DNA from: Streptomyces megasporus
Lineage (GTDB): Bacteria; Actinomycetota; Actinomycetes; Streptomycetales; Streptomycetaceae
Direction of reading: 5' to 3'
Length of the DNA stretch: 64,000 nt
Assembly: GCF_000718985.1 (NCBI RefSeq)
Contig: NZ_JODL01000009.1
Coordinates: 1 to 64,000, forward strand
Shown here: piece by piece, positions 19,290 through 29,600 of the stretch
How positions within the stretch are numbered: position 1 is the first letter of the stretch
Layout: each line of letters begins with the position of its first letter
Notes under the pieces: model-generated
Database searches by the model: none
Seen by the model: only the letters and a program-made list of their open reading frames with translations
What the model was told of the DNA's origin: nothing
Made by a program: the position numbers and the translations under genes

Positions 19290-19871
19290 ATGACCCGCGT
19301 GATCGCCGGAGCGGCCGGCGGACGACGGCTGGCGGTCCCGCCCGGCCAGGGCACCCGCCCGACTTCCGACCGGGCGCGCGAGGGGTTGTTCTCCACCTGG
19401 GAGTCGCTGCTCGGCTCCCTGGCGGGAGTGCGGGTGCTCGACCTGTACGGGGGCTCGGGCGCGGTCGGCCTGGAGGCGCTCTCGCGCGGCGCCGAACACG
19501 CCCTGCTGGTCGAGTCCGACGCCCGTGCCGTCCGCACCATCCGCCGGAACGTCCGCGAGCTGGGCCTGCCCGGGGCGGAGGTCCGGGCGGGCCGGGCGGA
19601 ACAGGTGGTACGCGGCCCGGCCCCACGGACGCCCTACGACCTGGTCTTCCTCGACCCGCCGTACACCGTCTCCGACGACGATCTCCGGGAGATCCTTCTC
19701 ACACTCCACGCTCAGGGGTGGCTCACGGCCGGCGCGCTCGCCACCGTGGAACGCAGCACCAGAGGCGGCGAATTCCACTGGCCTGCCGGCTTCGAGGGGC
19801 TGCGATCCCGCCGTTACGGCGAGGGAACCCTTTGGTACGGTCGCGCCGCCGAAAAGAGCGACGTGTCATGA
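19290..19871 (+). CDS. rsmD: 16S rRNA (guanine966-N2)-methyltransferase
   Basis: A 193-residue class I methyltransferase. The SAM-binding motif is [20 protein letters not shown] and the catalytic motif IV is FLDPPY, both diagnostic for Rsm[16 protein letters not shown] is the usual N-terminus, so ATG 19290 is preferred over GTG 19272. It lies directly upstream of coaD, the standard bacterial pairing. Confidence 0.93.
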   Translation: MTRVIAGAAGGRRLAVPPGQGTRPTSDRAREGLFSTWESLLGSLAGVRVLDLYGGSGAVGLEALSRGAEHALLVESDARAVRTIRRNVRELGLPGAEVRAGRAEQVVRGPAPRTPYDLVFLDPPYTVSDDDLREILLTLHAQGWLTAGALATVERSTRGGEFHWPAGFEGLRSRRYGEGTLWYGRAAEKSDVS

Positions 19872-19897
19872 CCCGTCCCGAGAGCGAGGAAACGCCC

Positions 19898-20377
19898 GTG
19901 CGCCGCGCCGTCTGTCCGGGGTCCTTCGATCCCATCACCAACGGACATCTCGACATCATCGCCCGCGCCTCCAAGCTCTATGACGAGGTCTACGTCGCGG
20001 TGATGATCAACAAGTCGAAGAAGGGCCTGTTCACGGTCGAGGAGCGCATCGACCTGATCCGCCGGGTCACCGCCGAGTACGGCAACGTCAGGGTCGAGGC
20101 GTTCCACGGGCTCCTGGTGGACTTCTGCAAGCAGCGCGACATCCCCGCCATCGTCAAGGGGCTGCGCGCGGTCAGCGACTTCGACTACGAACTGCAGATG
20201 GCCCAGATGAACAACGGACTCTCCGGAGTGGAGACGCTGTTCGTGCCGACCAACCCGACCTACAGCTTCCTCTCCTCCAGCCTGGTCAAGGAGGTCGCCG
20301 CCTGGGGCGGCGACGTCGCGCACCTGGTGCCGCCCTGCGTCCTGGAGGCCCTGCGCGAGCGCCTGGCCCGCCCCTGA
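19898..20377 (+). CDS. coaD: Phosphopantetheine adenylyltransferase
   Basis: A 159-residue hexameric nucleotidyltransferase catalysing the penultimate step of coenzyme A synthesis. The T/HxGH-type motif is [14 protein letters not shown], and [20 protein letters not shown] is the second nucleotide-binding block. GTG 19898 is chosen because GAGGA lies 8 bases upstream and the length then equals the family norm. An ATG at 19868 overlapping the rsmD stop codon (ATGA) would add 10 residues and may aid coupling. Confidence 0.95.
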   Translation: MRRAVCPGSFDPITNGHLDIIARASKLYDEVYVAVMINKSKKGLFTVEERIDLIRRVTAEYGNVRVEAFHGLLVDFCKQRDIPAIVKGLRAVSDFDYELQMAQMNNGLSGVETLFVPTNPTYSFLSSSLVKEVAAWGGDVAHLVPPCVLEALRERLARP

Positions 20378-20436
20378 ACCTCCGCTTTCCACCATCCGGT
20401 GTCGCGCCGGCGGCCGGTGCCCGTACAGTCACCCTC

Positions 20437-21606
20437 GTGGACGTACAGCAGAAACTCGACGACATCGTCGCGACGGTCCAGGGTGCCCGCTCCATGCCCA
20501 TGTCGGCCTCCTGCGTGGTCAACCGCGCGGAGTTGCTGGCGTTGCTGGAGGAGGTGCGGCAGGCGCTGCCCGGCTCGCTCGCCCAGGCGCAGGAGCTGCT
20601 CGGCGACCGGGAGCAGATGATCGCCGAGGCTCGGCAGGAGGCCCAGCGGATCATCGAGTCCGCCCAGGCCGAGCGCGGTGCGCTGGTCTCCGGCACCGAG
20701 GTCGCCCGCCGCGCGCAGGAGGAGGCCGACCGCATCCTGGCCCAGGCCCGCCAAGAGGCCGAGGAGATCCGCGCCGAGGCCGACGACTACGTCGACAGCA
20801 AGCTGGCCAACTTCGAGGTCGTCCTGAGCAAGACCATCGGCTCGGTCGACCGGGGCAGGGAGAAGCTCCTCGGTCGCCACCCGGGTGCCGACCCCTACGG
20901 GGAGGACGGCGACGACGCCCCGGAGCGCTCCAGCGACCCCGCCGAGCTGCGGCAGCGCGCCGACGCCTATGTGGAGGCGCAGTTCCGGGCGTTCGAAGCG
21001 GTGCTGACCAAGACGCTGGAGGCGGTGGGACGCGGCCGGCAGAAACTCACCGGCCACCGTCCCATCGACGAGCTGGGCGCCCACCTCGCCGCGCAGGACG
21101 AGCAGGGCCCGCAGGCGGGGAACGGCGACACCGCCGACTACCTCGCGGACCTCGCCGCCGTCACCCAGGACCCCGTCCAGGCCCCCGCCCACGCTCCCGT
21201 CGAGGCCCCCGCCCAGGTCTCCGCCCAGGCTCCGGTCCAGTCCGGGCAGCCCGTCTACGAGCCGCAGCAGGCCGATCCGTACGGCTACCAGCAGCCGCAG
21301 CAGTACCAGCAGCAGGGGGGCTACGGCCACCCCCAGGCCTACCGGCAGCCGGACCCCTACTACGCGGGGCAGTCCGGGCAGCCCGTCTACGAGCCGCAGC
21401 AGGCCGATCCGTACGGCTACCAGCAGCCGCAGCAGTACCAGCAGCAGGGGGGCCACGGTTACCCCCAGGAGGGCTACGGGCAGGGCGCGATCCCTCCGCC
21501 GCCGCCGTACCAGCCCCAGCAGCCCGCCACGCTCGACGAGACCAGCTTCTTCGACACCAGCATGATCGACATGGAGCAGTTGAAGCAGTACGAACAGGGC
21601 CGCTAG
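20437..21606 (+). CDS. SepIVA/DivIVA-like coiled-coil protein with Q/P/Y-rich tail
   Basis: A 389-residue protein between coaD and yceD, the position of SepIVA (Rv2927c) in Mycobacterium. Residues 1 to about 110 are a long coiled coil (VDVQQKLDDIVATV; LLEEVRQAL; EARQEAQRIIESAQAERG; ILAQARQEAEEIRAEADDYVDSKL). A related segment recurs near 170-200 (QRADAYVEAQFRAFEAVLTKTLEAVGRGRQKL). The C-terminal ~130 residues are disordered, rich in Gln/Pro/Tyr, and include two copies of PYGYQQPQQYQQQGG. A role in cell-wall or septum organisation is inferred from mycobacterial SepIVA. Confidence 0.8.
   Translation: MDVQQKLDDIVATVQGARSMPMSASCVVNRAELLALLEEVRQALPGSLAQAQELLGDREQMIAEARQEAQRIIESAQAERGALVSGTEVARRAQEEADRILAQARQEAEEIRAEADDYVDSKLANFEVVLSKTIGSVDRGREKLLGRHPGADPYGEDGDDAPERSSDPAELRQRADAYVEAQFRAFEAVLTKTLEAVGRGRQKLTGHRPIDELGAHLAAQDEQGPQAGNGDTADYLADLAAVTQDPVQAPAHAPVEAPAQVSAQAPVQSGQPVYEPQQADPYGYQQPQQYQQQGGYGHPQAYRQPDPYYAGQSGQPVYEPQQADPYGYQQPQQYQQQGGHGYPQEGYGQGAIPPPPPYQPQQPATLDETSFFDTSMIDMEQLKQYEQGR
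21238..21321 (+). repeat. 84-bp exact direct repeat, copy 1
   Basis: Identical to 21370-21453 over 84 bp; the offset is 132 bp, i.e. 44 codons, so the reading frame is kept. It encodes the Q/P/Y-rich tail of the SepIVA-like protein. Confidence 0.9.
21370..21453 (+). repeat. 84-bp exact direct repeat, copy 2
   Basis: The second copy of the 84-bp repeat. Codon-level identity, including third positions, points to recent duplication or ongoing gene-internal homogenisation. Confidence 0.9.
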
Positions 21607-21762
21607 CCGCGCGGGCCGACCGGGACCGGCCGCGTCCACCGTCGCGCCGGAGGGCGTCCGGCCGTCCCGGGTTGGGACCGTGGCGATCCGTCCAGTATCC
21701 TGGCTCCTCGGTCGTGGTCCGCCCGCGACGTCCGGCTGCCCGGAACGCATGGGAGTCGGTCG

Positions 21763-22422
21763 GTGTCAGACCGTAGAAAGCAGGAAGCCCTGAACGCCCC
21801 CCTAGACCCCCGATCCCCGCTCGTGCTCGACACGCGCGAGCTGGGGCGTCGTCCTGGTGCGCTCAAGCGGCTCTCCCGTACGGCTCCGGCCCCCAAGGAC
21901 ATGGGCATCGAGGTCATCGGGGTGCCGGAGGGCGCCTCCATGCAGCTCGACCTCCGTCTGGAGTCGGTCATGGACGGGGTGCTCGTCACAGGCACCGTCC
22001 GTGCGCCGTTGACGGGGGAGTGCGTAAGGTGTCTGGAGCCGCTCGAGCAGGAGTGCGAGGCGGATTTCCAGGAGATGTTCTCCTACCCCGACGCCGACGA
22101 CCGGAGCCGCTTCGCGGACGCCGGCGACGACGCCGAGGACGAGGAGACGTTCCACCTCGAGGGCGACCTGCTCGACCTCGAGCCCGTGCTGCGCGACGCG
22201 GTGGTGCTGTCGCTGCCGCTGCAGCCGGTGTGCCGGGAGGACTGCCCCGGGCTGTGCCCCCGTTGCGGTGCGCGGCTCGCGGACGACCCCGGGCACGACC
22301 ACAACGAGGCCGTCGACATCCGGTGGGCGGCACTGGAAGGACTCGCCGACACCATGCGGGACGGCGAGAAGGACGAAGACAACGAACCCCGCACCGCCGG
22401 GGACGATCCACAGGAGAAATAG
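21763..22422 (+). CDS. YceD/DUF177 family protein
   Basis: A 219-residue protein of the DUF177 family, which nearly always precedes rpmF and has been linked to 23S rRNA/large-subunit maturation. Recognisable features are the central [14 protein letters not shown] segment and the C-terminal zinc-ribbon-like [16 protein letters not shown]. The tail is acidic. It is 2 bp upstream of rpmF and co-transcribed with it. Confidence 0.88.
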   Translation: MSDRRKQEALNAPLDPRSPLVLDTRELGRRPGALKRLSRTAPAPKDMGIEVIGVPEGASMQLDLRLESVMDGVLVTGTVRAPLTGECVRCLEPLEQECEADFQEMFSYPDADDRSRFADAGDDAEDEETFHLEGDLLDLEPVLRDAVVLSLPLQPVCREDCPGLCPRCGARLADDPGHDHNEAVDIRWAALEGLADTMRDGEKDEDNEPRTAGDDPQEK

Positions 22423-22424
22423 CC

Positions 22425-22598
22425 GTGGCTGTTCCGAAGCGGAAGATGTCGCGCAGTAACACGCGCCACCGCCGGTCGCAGTGGAAGGCTGCGGTCCCCA
22501 CCCTGGTGAAGTGCGAGCGCTGCCAGGAGCCCCGTCAGCAGCACATCGCCTGCCCGAACTGCGGCACCTACAACCGCCGCCAGGTCCTCGAGGTCTGA
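22425..22598 (+). CDS. rpmF: 50S ribosomal protein L32
   Basis: A 57-residue ribosomal protein: [21 protein letters not shown] region followed by CERCQEP and [15 protein letters not shown]. The four cysteines mark the zinc-binding form of L32. GTG start 2 bp after the yceD-like gene; rnc begins 19 bp later. Confidence 0.95.
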   Translation: MAVPKRKMSRSNTRHRRSQWKAAVPTLVKCERCQEPRQQHIACPNCGTYNRRQVLEV

Positions 22599-22617
22599 TC
22601 GGCGGGTGACGGGCTCC

Positions 22618-23442
22618 ATGTCAGACGCCACCACGCCCGAAACCCCGTCCCGCCGCGGCGGGGACGGAACGGAGGCGCAGGAGGCGGGTCTGGTGGACGC
22701 GGCCTCGTCCCACACGCTTCTGGAAGGGCGGCTCGGGTACCGACTCGAGTCCGCCCTTCTGACGCGCGCACTGACGCACCGCAGCTACGCGTACGAGAAC
22801 GGTGGGCTGCCCACCAACGAGCGTCTGGAGTTCCTGGGGGACTCCGTCCTCGGCCTGGTGGTCACCGACACGCTCTACCGCACCCACCCCGACCTCCCCG
22901 AAGGCCAACTCGCCAAGCTGCGCGCCGCGGTGGTCAACTCCCGAGCGCTCGCCGGAGTCGCCCGCAGTCTCGACCTGGGCGCCTTCGTCCGGCTCGGCCG
23001 GGGCGAGGAGGGCACGGGCGGCCGGGACAAGGCGTCGATCCTCGCGGACACCCTGGAGGCGGTGATCGGCGCGGTCTACCTCGACCAAGGGCTGGAGGCG
23101 GCCGGCGAGTTGGTGCACCGGCTCTTCGACCCGCTGATCGAGGAGTCCTCCAACCTCGGCGCCGGACTGGACTGGAAGACCAGCCTCCAGGAGCTGACCG
23201 CGGCCGAAGGGCTGGGCGTTCCGGAGTATCTGGTCACCGAGACCGGCCCCGACCACGAGAAGACCTTCACGGCTGCCGCCCGCGTCGGTGGTGTCGCGTA
23301 CGGCACCGGCACCGGCCGCAGCAAGAAGGAAGCGGAACAACAGGCGGCCGAGGCCGCCTGGCGCGCGATCCGGGCCGCCGCCGACACCGACACCGACGAG
23401 GAGACCGGCCCGAGCGGCCAGGCCGCCCAGAAGGTGTCCTGA
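22618..23442 (+). CDS. rnc: Ribonuclease III (AbsB)
   Basis: A 274-residue double-strand-specific endoribonuclease. The catalytic signature is [13 protein letters not shown] near residues 67-79, with [15 protein letters not shown] as the second acidic site. A C-terminal dsRNA-binding domain runs from DWKTSLQEL to EAAWRAI. In S. coelicolor rnc is absB, a global regulator of antibiotic production. ATG 22618 is chosen; in-frame GTG 22606 would add four residues. The gene is in the yceD-rpmF-rnc operon. Confidence 0.95.
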   Translation: MSDATTPETPSRRGGDGTEAQEAGLVDAASSHTLLEGRLGYRLESALLTRALTHRSYAYENGGLPTNERLEFLGDSVLGLVVTDTLYRTHPDLPEGQLAKLRAAVVNSRALAGVARSLDLGAFVRLGRGEEGTGGRDKASILADTLEAVIGAVYLDQGLEAAGELVHRLFDPLIEESSNLGAGLDWKTSLQELTAAEGLGVPEYLVTETGPDHEKTFTAAARVGGVAYGTGTGRSKKEAEQQAAEAAWRAIRAAADTDTDEETGPSGQAAQKVS

Positions 23443-23473
23443 CCGGCGCGCCCGCGAAGCGCCGCACCACCGT

Positions 23474-23506
23474 CGCCCACCCGCCCGGCTTCCGGGTGGG
23501 TGGGCG
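23474..23506 (+). terminator. Terminator after rnc
   Basis: The arms cgcccacccgcccgg and ccgggtgggtgggcg pair over 15 bp (one G-T) around a 3-base loop, 31 bp after the rnc stop codon and before mutM. Confidence 0.8.
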
Positions 23507-23552
23507 TGTCGATCGTCGGTGACCCGGTCACCCCGTGTTCGAGGAGTACCCG

Positions 23553-24428
23553 TTGCCCGAACTGCCCGAGGTGGAGGTCGTCCGGCGCGGACTGGAGAGC
23601 TGGGTCGGCGGCCGGACGGTCGCCGAGGTGGAGGTTCTGCACCCGCGTGCGATCCGTCGCCACCTCGCCGGGGCGGTCGACTTCGCCGACCGGCTGCGCG
23701 GCGCGCGCATCGGCACCCCCCTGCGCCGCGGCAAGTACCTGTGGCTGCCGCTCGCCGGCACCGGCGACGGCCTCTGCGTCCTGGCCCACCTGGGCATGAG
23801 CGGACAGTTGCTCGTCCAGCCGCACGACGCACCGGACGAGAAGCACCTGCGCGTCCGCGTCCGTTTCGCCGACGAGACGGGCACCGAACTGCGCTTCATC
23901 GACCAGCGCACCTTCGGCGGGCTGTCACTCCACGAGCTCACCCCCGACGGCCTGCCCGACGTCATAGCCCACATCGCCCGTGACCCGCTGGACCCGGCCT
24001 TCGACGAGGAGGCCTTCCACGCCGCCCTGCGGCGCAGGCGCAGCACCGTCAAGAGGGCCCTGCTCGACCAGTCGCTCATCAGCGGGGTCGGCAACATCTA
24101 CGCCGACGAGGCGCTGTGGCGTTCCCGCCTGCACTACGACCGCCCCACCGCCACCCTGACCCGTCCGCGCACCACCGAACTGCTCGGCCACATCCGGGAC
24201 GTGATGAACGCCGCCCTCGCCGTCGGCGGGACCAGCTTCGACAGCCTGTACGTCAACGTCAACGGCGAGTCGGGTTACTTCGACCGCTCCCTGGACGCCT
24301 ACGGTCGCGAGGGCCTGCCCTGCCGTCGCTGCGCCACCCCGCTGCGCCGCCGTCCCTGGATGAACCGCTCCAGCTACTTCTGCCCCCGCTGCCAGCGCCC
24401 GCCCCGCCCGGCCCGGTCCGGGGTGTGA
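23553..24428 (+). CDS. mutM: Formamidopyrimidine-DNA glycosylase
   Basis: A 291-residue base-excision repair enzyme for 8-oxoguanine and FapyG. The catalytic N-terminal proline is in (M)[13 protein letters not shown]. The helix-two-turn-helix motif is [15 protein letters not shown], and the C-terminal zinc finger is [25 protein letters not shown]. The start is the TTG at 23553: GAGGAG lies 6-11 bases upstream and only this start exposes Pro2 after Met removal. The in-frame GTG at 23535 would bury the catalytic residue. Confidence 0.95.
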   Translation: MPELPEVEVVRRGLESWVGGRTVAEVEVLHPRAIRRHLAGAVDFADRLRGARIGTPLRRGKYLWLPLAGTGDGLCVLAHLGMSGQLLVQPHDAPDEKHLRVRVRFADETGTELRFIDQRTFGGLSLHELTPDGLPDVIAHIARDPLDPAFDEEAFHAALRRRRSTVKRALLDQSLISGVGNIYADEALWRSRLHYDRPTATLTRPRTTELLGHIRDVMNAALAVGGTSFDSLYVNVNGESGYFDRSLDAYGREGLPCRRCATPLRRRPWMNRSSYFCPRCQRPPRPARSGV

Positions 24429-24512
24429 CCGACCGGACTCCCCGCCCGGGCTCCCCGGCGCCGGCTCGGGCCCGGCCCGGGGATCGGAGTGGGGCCCCGA
24501 CCTGCCGGCTTC

Positions 24513-25433
24513 TCAGAACCCGAAGTTCTGCGTCCACCACGGGCCGCCCTCGGCGAAGTGCGCTCCCACGCCCAGGGTCCGGTAGTCGCAGTTGAGGATG
24601 TTGGCGCGGTGGCCGGGGCTGTTCATCCAGGCGTCCATCACCGCCGCGGCGTCGGCCTGACCGCGGGCTATGTTCTCGCCGCCGAGGTTGTCGATGCCCG
24701 CCGCCGCGGCGCGGTCCCAGGGGGTGTCGCCATCGGGGCCGGTGTGGGAGAAGAAACCCTGGTCGGCCATGGCCCGGCTGAACTCCCCGGCCAACTCGGC
24801 CAGGGCGGGGTCGGCGGTGAGCGGGCGGCACCCGGCCGCGGCCCGTTCGAGGTTGACCAGTCTGAGCACCTCGGCCTCGGCCGCCGCCTCCGTCCCGAGC
24901 GACGCGGAGGAGCCGCTCGGTGTGGTGGGCTTCCGGGAGAAGGTCTGCCGCGGCGTCTCGGAGGGTGTCTCGGAGATTTCGGTCCCGCCGGCCGAGGGCG
25001 TGTCGCTGCGCGAGGGGCTCGGCTCGTCGGGCTTCTTCGGGGGCGTCCGCTCCGGCTCGGCGGAGCCGCGCGAGGGAGCGGTGGTGTCGGGGGAGGAGCC
25101 GCGGTCGTCGCCGCGGTCGGCGGCCGAGGCCTCGCGGTCGACGGGCGGCGCCGTGGCGCCCTGGGTCTGCAGGTGGGGAATCCCTCCCGCCCGCACGTCG
25201 GCGGAGTCGGCGGGACCGCCGATGGTGTAGGTGCCGTTCGGCCCGGGGATCAGCCCCGAGGCCACCGCCACGGCTCCCATCGCCATCGCGGCCGAGGCGC
25301 CCAGGAGTCCGGTGCGGACGGGGACGGCGCTCCGCTTGCGGTGCCGGCTGCGGTGGCGTCCGCCCGTCGTGTCGCGTGCAGGGGTGACGCGGGCCGGTGC
25401 GGGGGCCGGTTTGGCGCGACTGTGGCGTCCCAT
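24513..25433 (-). CDS. Secreted CAP/SCP-domain protein
   Basis: A 306-residue protein. The N-terminus is long and basic (MGRHSRAKPAPAP...RHRKR), followed by one hydrophobic segment (TGLLGASAAMAMGAVAVASG) that should export or anchor it. A Ser/Pro/Thr/Asp-rich linker spans about residues 75-180. The C-terminal ~125 residues are a CAP domain (EVLRLVNLERAAAGCRPL; GFFSHTGPDGDTPWDRA; GENIARGQ; WMNSPGHRANILN). The molecular role of bacterial CAP proteins is mostly unknown. It is convergent with mutM. Confidence 0.88.
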   Translation of the reverse strand: MGRHSRAKPAPAPARVTPARDTTGGRHRSRHRKRSAVPVRTGLLGASAAMAMGAVAVASGLIPGPNGTYTIGGPADSADVRAGGIPHLQTQGATAPPVDREASAADRGDDRGSSPDTTAPSRGSAEPERTPPKKPDEPSPSRSDTPSAGGTEISETPSETPRQTFSRKPTTPSGSSASLGTEAAAEAEVLRLVNLERAAAGCRPLTADPALAELAGEFSRAMADQGFFSHTGPDGDTPWDRAAAAGIDNLGGENIARGQADAAAVMDAWMNSPGHRANILNCDYRTLGVGAHFAEGGPWWTQNFGF

Positions 25434-25470
25434 CTGCTGCAGTCCTCACGTGATCGGCGTCACTCGTGTA

Positions 25471-25486
25471 TCACCCGAACGGGTGA
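25471..25486. promoter_or_regulatory. 16-bp palindrome TCACCCGAACGGGTGA, candidate operator
   Basis: Seven-base arms flank AA, 38 bp upstream of the CAP gene start codon and about 120 bp upstream of the divergent acylphosphatase gene. An almost identical palindrome occurs at 49426-49441 upstream of yraN-comM-dprA. Confidence 0.5.
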
Positions 25487-25608
25487 ACCCCGTTGCCGCG
25501 TGACTGTACGGCATACGGACGGGACGGAGGTGCCGTCGGAGGAAATGAGAGCAAGGAGGGGCGCGGGGGACGGTGCCGGTGGGGACCGCGTCCGGATAGC
25601 GTGCGGAC

Positions 25609-25935
25609 ATGGGTACGAGGGCAGAGGGCACGGGCGGAACGGAGAGCGGCGCGGCCGGGGAGACCGTGCGAATGACGGCCTGGGTGCGCGGACGGGTGCA
25701 GGGGGTCGGCTTCCGGTGGTACACGCGGGCCAACGCGCTGCGGATCGGCGGGCTGGACGGCTTCGCGCTCAATCTCGACGACGGTCGGGTCCAGGTGGTC
25801 GCCGAGGGGACGCGCGACCGCTGTGAGCGGCTGTTGGAGTGGCTCCGTACGGGTGATACGCCGGGCCGGGTGGACGGTGTGACCGAGATCTGGGGCACCC
25901 CGCGCGGCGACTACGAGGGCTTCGCCATTCGATGA
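25609..25935 (+). CDS. acyP: Acylphosphatase
   Basis: A 108-residue small enzyme hydrolysing acyl phosphates. The phosphate-binding loop with catalytic arginine is [12 protein letters not shown], and [17 protein letters not shown] contains the catalytic asparagine. ATG 25609 gives about 20 extra N-terminal residues compared with the minimal fold; in-frame ATG 25672 is close to the domain start. Its place between mutM and smc is the conserved actinobacterial order. Confidence 0.93.
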   Translation: MGTRAEGTGGTESGAAGETVRMTAWVRGRVQGVGFRWYTRANALRIGGLDGFALNLDDGRVQVVAEGTRDRCERLLEWLRTGDTPGRVDGVTEIWGTPRGDYEGFAIR

Positions 25936-26216
25936 TCCGAACTGGTTGCCTTTCGCGGCACGACGTGCAAGGCTGCCGCCAGATGACCGCCAGGACCCTG
26001 TGAGCTCTCCGGCAATTCGAGTGCCGTCGAGGCGATGCCGCCGGGTGTGCGCGGCGTGATCGTGTTGACCGTCAAACCTTTTGGTGAGACGCTGGAAGCC
26101 CCGCGCACCGCAACTGTTCGGCCTTGGGAATAGGCACAAGACAGGAATCGCGGGTGCCAATCCCTCACGACCCACCACCGTATCGGTCGGTCACTCAGTG
26201 TGGAGGACCATCCATC

Positions 26217-26426
26217 ATGGCAAAGGCGCTTCTCGGTTACGTCGGCGGTTCCGACCCCCGAGTCCTCGCCGAGATGCGACGGCTGCAGCAGCGTGTTCAG
26301 GACCTGGAATCCGAACTCCTTCGGATGCGGGCCGAGAACGACGCGCTGTCGGCCGCCGCGGCACGGCACGGCGACTCGCTGCTGGACAGCATGGACGTAT
26401 CCAAGGCGGAGCCTGCGCTCACCTGA
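26217..26426 (+). CDS. Small coiled-coil protein conserved in Streptomyces
   Basis: A 69-residue acidic protein beginning MAKALLGYVGGSDPRVLAEM. Residues 20-45 form a regular coiled coil (MRRLQQRVQDLESELLRMRAEN written in part here), ending in a short tail. GTGGAGGACC upstream supplies a ribosome-binding site. It resembles a dimerising adaptor but I cannot assign a function. It is monocistronic between acyP and smc and is closed by a hairpin. Confidence 0.75.
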   Translation: MAKALLGYVGGSDPRVLAEMRRLQQRVQDLESELLRMRAENDALSAAAARHGDSLLDSMDVSKAEPALT

Positions 26427-26477
26427 CCGGCCTGCCGGTACAGGAAACCGCAGCGCCAGACCGCTGGAGAAAACTGC

Positions 26478-26499
26478 AAGGGACGCTTCGGCGTCCCTT
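26478..26499 (+). terminator. Terminator of the small coiled-coil gene
   Basis: The stem aagggacgc / gcgtccctt closes on a TTCG tetraloop and is followed by cgttgttt, a classic intrinsic terminator. Confidence 0.88.
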
Positions 26500-26609
26500 C
26501 GTTGTTTCGGCTCGCGGGCACGGCGCTTACCGTGTGATGTGCCCCACCCGTTCAGTGGCGAAACTCGCTTCGGTCATGAAACCGACACCGGGGAGTAAAG
26601 TCCGGCAAC

Positions 26610-29600
26610 GTGCACCTCAAGAGCCTGACCCTGCGCGGGTTCAAGTCCTTCGCCTCGGCCACGACGCTGCGGTTCGAGCCCGGCATCACCTGTGTGGTGG
26701 GTCCCAACGGCTCCGGCAAGTCCAACGTGGTGGACGCGCTGTCCTGGGTGATGGGCGAACAGGGTGCCAAATCGCTGCGCGGCGGCAAGATGGAGGACGT
26801 CATCTTCGCCGGGACGGCCGGCCCGTCCGGCCGTCCCCCGCTCGGCCGCGCCGAGGTCTCCCTCACCATCGACAACTCCGACGGCGCACTGCCCATCGAG
26901 TACTCCGAGGTCACCATCACGCGGATCATGTTCCGCAACGGCGGCAGCGAGTATCAGATCAACGGTGACACCTGCCGACTGCTGGACATCCAGGAACTGC
27001 TCTCCGACTCCGGTATCGGCCGCGAGATGCACGTCATCGTCGGACAGGGGCAACTCGACTCCGTCCTGCACGCCGACCCCGCGGGCCGTCGTGCCTTCAT
27101 CGAGGAGGCGGCCGGCGTCCTCAAGCACCGCAAGCGCAAGGAGAAGGCGCTGCGGAAGCTGGACGCGATGCAGGCCAACCTCGCCCGTGTCCAGGACCTG
27201 ACCGACGAACTGCGCCGCCGGCTCAAGCCGCTGGGGCGACAGGCGGCCGTCGCCCGCAGGGCGGCGGTGATCCAGGCCGACCTGCGCGACGCCCGGCTGC
27301 GGCTGCTCGCCGACGACCTGGTCGCCCTGCGCGCGGCTCTGGAGGCCGAACTCGCCGACGAGGCCGCGCTCAAGGAGCGCAAGGAGGCGGTGGAGGGCGA
27401 GCTGAGGGAGGCGCTGCGCCGCGAGGCCGAGCTGGAACGGCGGGTGGGAGACCTCGCGCCGCGGTTGGAGAGGGCGCAGCAGACCTGGTACGAGCTGTCG
27501 CAGCTCGCCGAGCGGGTGCGCGGCACCGTGAGCCTGGCCGAGGCCCGGGTCAGGAGCGCCGCGGCCGAACCCGTCGAGGAGCGCCGGGGACGCGACCCGG
27601 AGGACCTGGAACGCGAGGCCGCCGCGATCCGCGAACAGGAGGCGGAGCTCACCGCCGCGCTGGAGGCGGCGAACCGCATGCTGGAGGACACCGTCGCGCG
27701 CCGCGCCGCGCTGGAGCGGCGGCTGGCCGAGGAGGAGCGCAGGCTCAAGGACGCCGCCCGCGCCGTCGCCGACCGCCGCGAGGGGCTCGCCCGACTGCAG
27801 GGTCGGGTCACCGCCGCCCGGGACCGGGCCGCCTCCGCCCAGGCCGAGATCGACCGTCTGTCCGCCGCACGGGACGAGGCGCGTGAGCGTGCCGAGGCCG
27901 CCCGGGAGGAGTACGAGGCGTTGCGGGCCGAGGTGGACGGCCTCGACGCGGACGACGCCGAGCTGGCCGAGAGCCACGAGAGGGCCAAACGGGAGTCGGC
28001 CGAGGCGGAGACGGCGCTGGGCGCGGCCCGCGAGGCGCTGGCCGCCGCCGAACGCGAGCGCGCGGCGGTCTCCGCCCGCCGGGACGCCCTGGCCCTGGGG
28101 CTGCGCCGCAAGGACGGCACCGGCGCCCTCCTCGACGCCCGGGACCGGCTCACCGGTCTGCTCGGCCCGGCGGCCGAACTCCTCACCGTCGCCCCCGGAA
28201 GCGAGGTGCCCGTCGCCGCCGCCCTGGGCTCGGCGGCGGACGCCGTCGCCGTGGACGGCCCCGCCACGGCGGCCGACGCCCTGCGCCTGCTGCGCAAGCA
28301 CGACGCGGGTCGCGCGGCACTGATCCTGGGCGGCGTCCCCTCCCCGGAGGAACCGCCCCGGACACCGGAGGTGCCCGGGGCGAGACACGCGGTGGACCTG
28401 GTGTCGGGCCCGGACACCCTGTTGCCCGCGCTGCGGAGGCTGCTGCGCGACACGGTGGTGGTCGACACGCTCCAGGACGCGGTGGAGGTGGTGACGGCGC
28501 ACCCGGAGCTGACCGCCGTCACCGCCGAGGGCGATCTGCTCGGCGCCCACTTCGCGCAGGGCGGCTCCGCGGGAGCGCCCTCGCTGCTGGAGGTGCGGGC
28601 CTCGGTGGACGAGGCCGACGCCGAGCTGACGGAGCTGGAGGGCCGGTGCGAGGCGCTGGCCGCGGAGCGGGAGCGGGCCCGCGAGCGGCAGCGGGAGTGC
28701 GCCGCCCGGGTCGAGGAGCTGGGCGCTCGGCGCAGCGCCGCCGAGCGGGAGAAGTCGCGGGTGGCGGGGGACCTGGGACGGTTGGGCGGACAGGCGCGCG
28801 CCGCGGCCGGCGAGGCCGAGCGCGCCGAGGCGGCCGTCGCTCGGGCCGAGGAGGCCCTGGCGCGGGCGGCGGCGGAGGCCGAGGAGTTGGCCGAGCGGCT
28901 GGCGGCGATCGAGGAGCAGCCGGGCGACGAGGAACCGGACACCTCCCTGCGGGATCGGCTCGCGGCCGACGGCGTCGCCGCACGGCAGGCGGAGATGGAG
29001 GCCCGTCTCCAGGTCCGCACCCATGAGGAGCGCGTCAAGGGGCTCGCCGGGCGGGCGGACTCCCTGGACCGGGCGGCTCGCGCGGAGCGCGAGGCGCGGG
29101 CGCGGGCCGCCCGCCGCCGGGCCCGGATGCGGCACGAGGCCGAGGTCGCCTCGGCCGTCGCCTCCGGGGCCCGGCAGCTACTGGCGCACGTGGAGGTCTC
29201 CCTGGCCCGGGCCCGGGAGGAGCGGGAGGCCGCCGAGCGGGCGAAGGCCGAGCGCGAGCGGGAGCTGTCCGGGGAACGCAAGCGGGGTCGGGAGCTGAAG
29301 GAGGAGCTGGACAAGCTCACCGACTCGGTGCACCGCGGCGAGGTGCTGGGGGCCGAGAAGCGGCTGCGAATCGAGCAACTGGAGACCAGGTCCCTGGAGG
29401 AGCTGGGCGTGGAGCCGGAGGTGCTGATCCGCGAGTACGGCCCCGACCAGCTCGTGCCGCCGTCCCCGCCGGCCGAGGGCGAGACGTTGCCGGACGACCC
29501 CGACCACCCGCGGAACCGGCCGGCCCCGTTCGTCCGTGCCGAGCAGGAGAAGCGGCTGCGGGCGGCCGAGCGCGCCTACCGGCAACTGGGCAAGGTCAAC

